NCBI GenBank assembly: GCA_039815365.1
Contig: JBCBZK010000065.1
Coordinates: forward strand, 1 to 18,668
Source of the DNA: CALBPI01 sp039815365
Lineage (GTDB): Bacteria > Pseudomonadota > Gammaproteobacteria > Steroidobacterales > Woeseiaceae
Length of the DNA: 18,668 nt
Direction: 5' to 3'
In this document: positions 14,246 to 18,668 of the stretch, piece by piece
Numbering within the stretch: the first letter of the stretch is position 1
Layout: every line of letters begins with the position of its first letter
Notes under the pieces: generated by a model
Seen by the model: only the letters and a program-made list of their open reading frames with translations
Database searches by the model: none
What the model was told of the DNA's origin: nothing
Made by a program: the position numbers and the translations under genes

Positions 14246-15358
14246 ATGAACCAAGACACACGAATTGCCTGGCTGACATTGCTGAGCGCGAGCGGCGTTG
14301 GCAATGCCGCATTGCGGCCGCTGCTGGCGCAGTTCTCGAGCGCCGAGCACATTGTGAATGCGAGCGATGCGCTGTTGTCACAAAGCGGGCTCACGTCCGG
14401 CCAGGTACATGCAATACGCGATGCAGACCCAGCGCGTATTGCCAACGCACAGCGCTGGCTCCAGCACGAACGCCACGACCTCATCACCATCAACGATACG
14501 CACTACCCAGACAGCCTGCGCGAACTGCCAGATGCACCCGTTGCCCTGTTTGCCGTAGGCGATCCGACGCTGCTGCGCATGCCGTCACTGGCAATCGTCG
14601 GCAGCCGCAATCCCACGAGCGGCGGCGCTGACAACGCCGAGCAATTTGCCCGCTACATTGCCGGCAAGGGTCTCGCCATTGTCAGCGGCCTTGCTAGCGG
14701 GATTGATGCTGCGGCGCATCGCGGCGCATTGGCCGCGAACGGCGCAACCATCGCCGTCCTTGGCAACGGTCCTGATCAGTCCTACCCGGCCAGCAACCGC
14801 GCGCTACAACACGATATTGGGGTGCACGGGCTTGTGCTGAGCGAATACCTGCCTGGCCATCCACCCGGGGCGGGGCAATTCCCGGCACGCAATCGCATTA
14901 TCAGCGGCCTGTCGTTAGGTGTGCTGGTCGTTGAAGCGACCAAGCGCAGTGGCTCGTTGATCACCGCGCGAATGGCTGGAGAACCAGGCCGTTCCGTTTT
15001 CGCCATTCCAGGTTCGATCCACAACCCGCTAGCGCGCGGTTGTCACCAACTCATTCGGCAAGGCGCACTGCTGGTAGAACAAGCCGATGACATTTTTCTT
15101 GACCTGGGCGCACGCCTTGCGCCGTTCGTTGACGACGCAGAACCCGCCGACGATCCGCAGCCTGTTAACGAGCAGCCTGAGGCGAGCGAGGACTATGTAA
15201 AGCTGCTCGATTCGATGGGTTGGGACCCGGTCAGCGTGGACACTTTGGCGACGAGAACCGCATTGACCGCGGCAGAGCTTTCCTCCATGCTCCTGATTTT
15301 GGAGCTCGACGGACGCGTTGCAAGCGTACCGGGAGGTGGCTTCGCGCGGTGCAGGTAG
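14246..15358 (+). CDS. dprA: DNA processing protein DprA
   Basis: DprA binds incoming single-stranded DNA during natural transformation and loads RecA. This 370-residue copy has an N-terminal helix-hairpin-helix/SAM-like region (about 1-70), then the Rossmann core with VGSRNP (118-123), SGLASGID (147-154), NGPDQSYPASN and FPARNRIISGLS (from 212). A C-terminal winged-helix domain (about 315-370, LLDSMGWDPVSVDTLATRTALTAAELSSMLL) completes it. The start is ATG 14246 because AAAGGAG lies just upstream (14236-14242, short 3-base spacing) and the protein then begins MNQDTRIAWLTLL as in relatives; a longer frame from 14195 runs through the hairpin and is rejected. smg follows after 15 bases. Presence of dprA is common even in non-transformable species, so it does not by itself prove competence. 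Confidence 0.96.
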   Translation: MNQDTRIAWLTLLSASGVGNAALRPLLAQFSSAEHIVNASDALLSQSGLTSGQVHAIRDADPARIANAQRWLQHERHDLITINDTHYPDSLRELPDAPVALFAVGDPTLLRMPSLAIVGSRNPTSGGADNAEQFARYIAGKGLAIVSGLASGIDAAAHRGALAANGATIAVLGNGPDQSYPASNRALQHDIGVHGLVLSEYLPGHPPGAGQFPARNRIISGLSLGVLVVEATKRSGSLITARMAGEPGRSVFAIPGSIHNPLARGCHQLIRQGALLVEQADDIFLDLGARLAPFVDDAEPADDPQPVNEQPEASEDYVKLLDSMGWDPVSVDTLATRTALTAAELSSMLLILELDGRVASVPGGGFARCR

Positions 15359-15373
15359 GAGGAAGGACAGCTC

Positions 15374-15850
15374 ATGAAAGAAAATGTACTGGACGTCTTG
15401 ATGTACCTGTTCGAAACCTACGTGGATGCGGAAACACCCGCGGAATCCGATGAAGGCCAGCTGCGCGACGAATTATCCCGCGCTGGGTTCCACGACACCG
15501 AGATTGAACACGCTCTGGACTGGCTTGACGGGCTTGCAGCGAACAACGACCTGATCTCGCATAACGCGCAAACCGATGCAGGTTTACGGGTTTACAACAG
15601 CCTTGAGTGCTCACGCATTGACGTCGATGGCCGCGGCTACTTGCTGTATCTGGAACAAATCGGCATTCTGCCGCCGGACCAGCGAGAACTGGTCATTGAT
15701 CGACTGTTGGCGTTGGAAGCCCACGAAATCGATATCGAACAGATCAAATGGGTGGTCATGATGGTGTTATTCAGCCAGCCAGGACAAGAACAGGCTTTTT
15801 CTCGCATGGAAGATCTTGTTTTCGAAGACTGCGACGGTGCGGTGCACTAG
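15374..15850 (+). CDS. smg: Smg family protein (DUF494)
   Basis: A 158-residue acidic cytoplasmic protein of the Smg/DUF494 family, whose biochemical role is not established. The family pattern is clear throughout: VLDVLMYLFETYVDAE at the start, ECSRIDVDGRGYLLYLEQIGIL in the middle, and QIKWVVMMVLFSQPGQEQAFSRMEDLVFE with a C-terminal His. Length matches E. coli Smg (157). A strong purine-rich ribosome binding site (AGGAGGAAGGA, 15357-15367) overlaps the dprA stop codon, so translation is probably linked to dprA. The order dprA-smg-topA is conserved in many gammaproteobacteria. No membrane segments or catalytic motifs are visible. Confidence 0.96.
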   Translation: MKENVLDVLMYLFETYVDAETPAESDEGQLRDELSRAGFHDTEIEHALDWLDGLAANNDLISHNAQTDAGLRVYNSLECSRIDVDGRGYLLYLEQIGILPPDQRELVIDRLLALEAHEIDIEQIKWVVMMVLFSQPGQEQAFSRMEDLVFEDCDGAVH

Positions 15851-15891
15851 CGCCCACTCACTGAGCACACTATGCGACGGCGACACAACGC

Positions 15892-15920
15892 CTGACCCCA
15901 CACGGTCACTCTTAAACAAT
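15892..15920 (+). promoter_or_regulatory. Candidate promoter for topA
   Basis: In the 125-base smg-topA gap, CTGACC (15892-15897, 4 of 6 to -35) and AACAAT (15915-15920, 4 of 6 to -10) are spaced by 17 bases. Downstream lie two small dyads: CACCGC/GCGGTG at 15924-15938 and GCGGC/GCCGC at 15949-15963. The second sits just before the topA start. Bacterial topA promoters are often supercoiling-sensitive, but nothing here shows that directly. Confidence 0.3.
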
Positions 15921-15975
15921 ACACACCGCGCAGCGGTGATACGGACGAGCGGCGATTTGCCGCCATGAGACAGCT

Positions 15976-18480
15976 ATGTCACGAAATCTTGTCATTGTGG
16001 AATCCCCGGCCAAAGCGAAGACTATCGAGAAATATCTTGGTAAGGACTTTGCTGTTCTGGCCTCTTACGGCCACGTGCGCGACCTGGTACCTAAAGAGGG
16101 CGCGGTAGACCCGACTCAGGGTTACAAGATGAAGTATCGAATCATCGACCGTAATGAAAAGCACGTAAACGCTATTGTTAGAGCACTCAAGAAAGCCGAC
16201 GCACTGTATCTCGCGACTGACCCCGATCGCGAAGGCGAAGCCATTTCCTGGCACTTGTATGAATTGTTGCGCGAGAAAAAAGCGCTCGGCGACAAAGCCG
16301 TACACCGCGTCGTTTTTTACGAAATCACCAAGCAGGCCGTCAAAGACGCGATCGCTGAACCGCGCGAGCTGTCCAACGAGCTTGTGAACGCACAGCAAGC
16401 ACGACGCGCGCTGGACTACCTCGTTGGTTTCAATCTGTCTCCATTATTGTGGAAGAAAGTCCAACCCGGTCTTTCGGCCGGCAGGGTTCAAAGCCCGGCG
16501 CTGCGAATGATTGTCGAGCGTGAGCTCGAAGTTGAAGCGTTTGTTCCCAAAGAGTATTGGACGCTCGAAGCAGATGTGAATCGTAGCGGCCAGGACTTTG
16601 TATCGCGCCTGACGCAATACCAGGGCGAGAAAGTCGAGCAGTTCTCATTTGTCGACGAGGCGTCCGCCACAGCGGTGAAAGATGCCGTCGTAAACGCAGC
16701 GAGTGGCGAGCTGCACGTCACAGCGATCACGCGTAAGCAGCGCCGCCGGAATCCGGCTGCACCGTTTACGACGTCAACCATGCAACAGGAAGCATCGCGC
16801 AAGCTCGGGTTCAATACTCAGCGCACCATGCGAACGGCGCAGAAGCTCTACGAAGGGATTGATATTCCGGGCGAAGGCACCGTCGGTCTGATCACCTATA
16901 TGCGGACTGACTCGCCTTCAATTGCCCAGGTTGCGATCGACGAGATCCGCGATGTCATCGGCGAACGCTACGGTCGCGACAATGTCCCGGAAAGCCAGCG
17001 CGAATACCGCACCAAATCGAAGAATGCGCAGGAGGCTCATGAAGCGATTCGCCCGACCTCTTCGGCGCGCGACCCCGAGAGTCTGCGCGCGTCTTTGGAT
17101 GACGATCAATTCAAACTCTACAGCCTGATCTGGCGACGCAGCGTTGCCTCGCAAATGGTCCCGGCGGTGTTCGACACCGTTGCTGCAGATTTGGCACCCG
17201 GCACTGCGCCAGGGCCACAAGCGGCGACCGCTGCATTTAGAGCGAACGGCTCTATTCTCGTTCACCCGGGCTTTATTGCCGTGTACCAGGAAGGCCAGGA
17301 CGACAGCGCCGGTGATGACAAAGACCGTCGTTTGCCGGAAATGAAAGAAGGCGATGTGATCACGTTGGCAGAAATGCGTGCAGATCAGCATTTCACTGAG
17401 CCACCCCCACGCTTCACAGAGGCGAGTCTTGTAAAGACCCTCGAAGAATATGGCATTGGGCGTCCGTCGACCTATGCCAGCATTATTTCCACACTCAAGA
17501 ACCGTGAATACGTCGAGATGGACGGCAAACGGTTCCTGCCGACCGATATCGGCCGTATCGTGAACGGTTTTCTGACTGACCATTTCACCCAATACGTCGA
17601 CTATGAGTTCACGGCGCGTATGGAAGATGACCTCGATGCCGTCTCACGTGGCGATCGCGAATGGGTGCCATTGCTCGACGAATTCTGGCAACCATTTACG
17701 CGTCAGGTCGATGACAAAGAAAAAACAGTAACGCGGGAACAGGTCGCCCAGTCGCGTGAGCTTGGCACCGATCCCAAAAGCGGCAAGCCTGTGTCGGTAC
17801 GCATGGGGCGATTCGGACCATTCGTGCAGATTGGCACGAAAGACGACGAGGACAAGCCGAAATTTGCCGGCCTGCGTCCCGGTCAGAAAATGAACGACAT
17901 CGACCTTGAGACAGCGCTTGATCTATTTCAACTGCCGCGAAAACTGGGCGAAACACCGGAGGGTGAGGCGGTCTCGGCGAGTGTCGGGCGTTTCGGGCCT
18001 TACGTACGTTACGACAACAAATTTGTATCGATCAAAGGCGACGATGACCCATACACGATCACGCTGGAACGCGCGCTCGAAGTGGTTGCCGAGAAAAAAA
18101 TCGCAGATGCCAACCGCTTGATCCTGGACTTCCCGGACGACGGCATTCAGGTGTTGAACGGTCGTTATGGCCCGTACATCACCGACAAGAAAAAGAACGC
18201 GAAGATCCCCAAGGACAAAGACCCTAAGTCTTTGACGCTGGAGGAATGCAAGGCGCTGATCGAAGCGGCGCCCGAGCGTGGCCGGAGAGGCAAAAAAGCC
18301 AGTAAGAAAACGACTGCTGCCGAAACGAAAAAGAAAGTAACCAAGAAAAAGGCTGCCAAGAAGAAAACGGCCAAAAAGAAAACAACGAAAAAGAAGACGA
18401 CGAAGAAAAAAGCCACCAAGAAAAAAGTCGCAAAGAAGACAACAGCAAAGAAAACCTCAACCAAGAAAGATGCGGGCTAG
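15976..18480 (+). CDS. topA: DNA topoisomerase I (TopA), lysine-rich tail type
   Basis: A type IA topoisomerase of 834 residues that relaxes negative supercoils by nicking and rejoining one strand. The N-terminal Toprim domain carries Glu9 (VIVESPAKAKT) and the metal-binding triad Asp82, Asp84, Glu86 in DPDREGE. The catalytic tyrosine is Tyr308 in LITYMRTDS. After the core come three RFGPF/RYGPY-type C-terminal repeats (near residues 612, 671 and 732). In place of E. coli-type zinc fingers there is a basic tail from about residue 768, including nine five-residue K-rich repeats. Similar tails in actinobacterial TopA help DNA binding and processivity. The start is ATG 15976, with only a weak ribosome binding site (GAGA). 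The stop codon lies inside a hairpin (18475-18504). Confidence 0.97.
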   Translation: MSRNLVIVESPAKAKTIEKYLGKDFAVLASYGHVRDLVPKEGAVDPTQGYKMKYRIIDRNEKHVNAIVRALKKADALYLATDPDREGEAISWHLYELLREKKALGDKAVHRVVFYEITKQAVKDAIAEPRELSNELVNAQQARRALDYLVGFNLSPLLWKKVQPGLSAGRVQSPALRMIVERELEVEAFVPKEYWTLEADVNRSGQDFVSRLTQYQGEKVEQFSFVDEASATAVKDAVVNAASGELHVTAITRKQRRRNPAAPFTTSTMQQEASRKLGFNTQRTMRTAQKLYEGIDIPGEGTVGLITYMRTDSPSIAQVAIDEIRDVIGERYGRDNVPESQREYRTKSKNAQEAHEAIRPTSSARDPESLRASLDDDQFKLYSLIWRRSVASQMVPAVFDTVAADLAPGTAPGPQAATAAFRANGSILVHPGFIAVYQEGQDDSAGDDKDRRLPEMKEGDVITLAEMRADQHFTEPPPRFTEASLVKTLEEYGIGRPSTYASIISTLKNREYVEMDGKRFLPTDIGRIVNGFLTDHFTQYVDYEFTARMEDDLDAVSRGDREWVPLLDEFWQPFTRQVDDKEKTVTREQVAQSRELGTDPKSGKPVSVRMGRFGPFVQIGTKDDEDKPKFAGLRPGQKMNDIDLETALDLFQLPRKLGETPEGEAVSASVGRFGPYVRYDNKFVSIKGDDDPYTITLERALEVVAEKKIADANRLILDFPDDGIQVLNGRYGPYITDKKKNAKIPKDKDPKSLTLEECKALIEAAPERGRRGKKASKKTTAAETKKKVTKKKAAKKKTAKKKTTKKKTTKKKATKKKVAKKTTAKKTSTKKDAG
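18340..18474 (+). repeat. Nine 15-bp units encoding K-rich pentapeptides in TopA
   Basis: Bases 18340-18474 form an in-frame series of nine degenerate 15-base units encoding [TA]KK[KT][TAVS]-like pentapeptides: TKKKA, AKKKT, AKKKT, TKKKT, TKKKT, TKKKA, TKKKV, then the weaker AKKTT and AKKTS, with TKKDA as the closing variant (ten five-residue blocks if the first after Val788 is counted separately from the last). The tract is very purine-rich on the + strand and is a likely site of length variation by slippage. Confidence 0.75.
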
Positions 18481-18504
18481 CGCCTTGCTGAACCGCCGCT
18501 AGCC
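18475..18504 (+). other. Hairpin over the topA stop codon
   Basis: GGCTAGCG (18475-18482), which contains the TAG stop, pairs perfectly with CGCTAGCC (18497-18504) over a 14-base loop. No T-tract follows, so it is not a standard intrinsic terminator. The loop ends with CTGAACCGC, which also occurs in the loop of the priA stop-codon hairpin. Confidence 0.4.
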
Positions 18505-18535
18505 TTGGACGAATTCGTTGATGACGGAGAGATTC

Positions 18536-18668
18536 ATGAAATATTGTTTACTTGTGACGGTGCTTTTACTCACCGCTGCGTGCGCCAAGAAACCTGAGAC
18601 CGAGAGTAGCGATGTGACTGCTCAGGCAGAGACGGCCGACGCGGCCGCTATGGCAGCCAAAGAGGCAA
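18536..18668 (+). CDS. Small predicted lipoprotein, 3'-truncated by window end
   Basis: An open frame starts at ATG 18536 and runs past the window edge, so 44 residues are visible. It begins MKYCLLVTVLLLTAACAKKPET: a short positive start, a hydrophobic core and a lipobox-like TAAC with Cys16 as lipidation site and Ala17 next, favouring the outer membrane. An alanine/glutamate-rich, low-complexity segment follows. A GGAGA ribosome binding site at 18526-18530 with 5-base spacing supports the start. The gene lies 55 bases after topA in the same direction. The visible part has no family-specific motif, so the function is unknown. Confidence 0.75.
   Translation, partial: MKYCLLVTVLLLTAACAKKPETESSDVTAQAETADAAAMAAKEA

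Noticed and set aside
16918..17592. 224-residue open frame on the - strand opposite topA
   Set aside because: It lies wholly inside the well-supported topA frame, shows no recognisable domain, and reflects GC-biased third positions in the sense gene.
18165..18464. Antisense open frame rich in Phe/Val that looks like a membrane protein
   Set aside because: It is the complement of the lysine-repeat tail of topA: AAG/AAA codons read backwards as CTT/TTT. No ribosome binding site or family match supports it.
1..18668. Mobile element, CRISPR array, RNA gene or defence island
   Set aside because: Scanning both strands I saw no transposase, integrase, direct-repeat array, tRNA cloverleaf or toxin-antitoxin pair; nearly every base belongs to conserved housekeeping genes.

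Overview
The window is an 18.7 kb stretch of ordinary, gene-dense chromosome. It comes from a gammaproteobacterium with affinities to the Xanthomonadales, Chromatiales or pseudomonads. That placement rests on gene order (priA-argS-ftsN-like; ntrX-ntrY-DUF4390-rsmB-fmt-def diverging from a LysM/tsaP-dprA-smg-topA block) and on protein features such as a TopA with a lysine-rich tail instead of zinc fingers. It is inference from remembered synteny, not from a search. Base composition is moderately GC-rich and even, apart from the AT-rich def/tsaP intergenic region. I see no tRNA, rRNA, CRISPR array, insertion sequence or phage gene.

Layout. Bases 1-5340 (+ strand) carry the 3' part of priA, then argS, an FtsN/SPOR-type division protein, and a CapA-family lipoprotein that begins inside the SPOR gene. 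Bases 5337-12726 (- strand) carry a seven-gene operon read in the order def, fmt, rsmB, DUF4390, ntrY, ntrX, ACT-domain protein. Every junction in it overlaps (fmt provisionally, because its start is unclear). The two blocks converge at 5337-5340, where both stop codons lie in the same CTAG. An AT-rich divergent region (12727-12991) holds promoter-like sequences and two dyads. From 12992 to the end (+ strand) come a TsaP-like LysM lipoprotein, dprA, smg, topA and the start of a small lipoprotein gene cut by the window edge.

How the genes relate. Def and Fmt act on the N-terminal formyl-methionine of new proteins, RsmB methylates 16S rRNA and ArgS charges tRNA-Arg, so the core is translation. 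NtrY/NtrX is a membrane two-component system, and the co-transcribed ACT protein could link it to amino-acid status. PriA, DprA and TopA handle DNA replication restart, transformation/recombination and supercoiling. TsaP-like and FtsN-like proteins act in the cell envelope.

I found no clear new defence or mobile system. The main oddities are: an apparent one-base frameshift at the 5' end of fmt; an NtrX whose AAA+ domain has lost the Walker A lysine, the Walker B aspartate and the GAFTGA loop; the fully overlapping seven-gene operon; a CapA lipoprotein where relatives usually carry hslVU; and hairpins over the priA and topA stop codons whose loops share a 9-mer.
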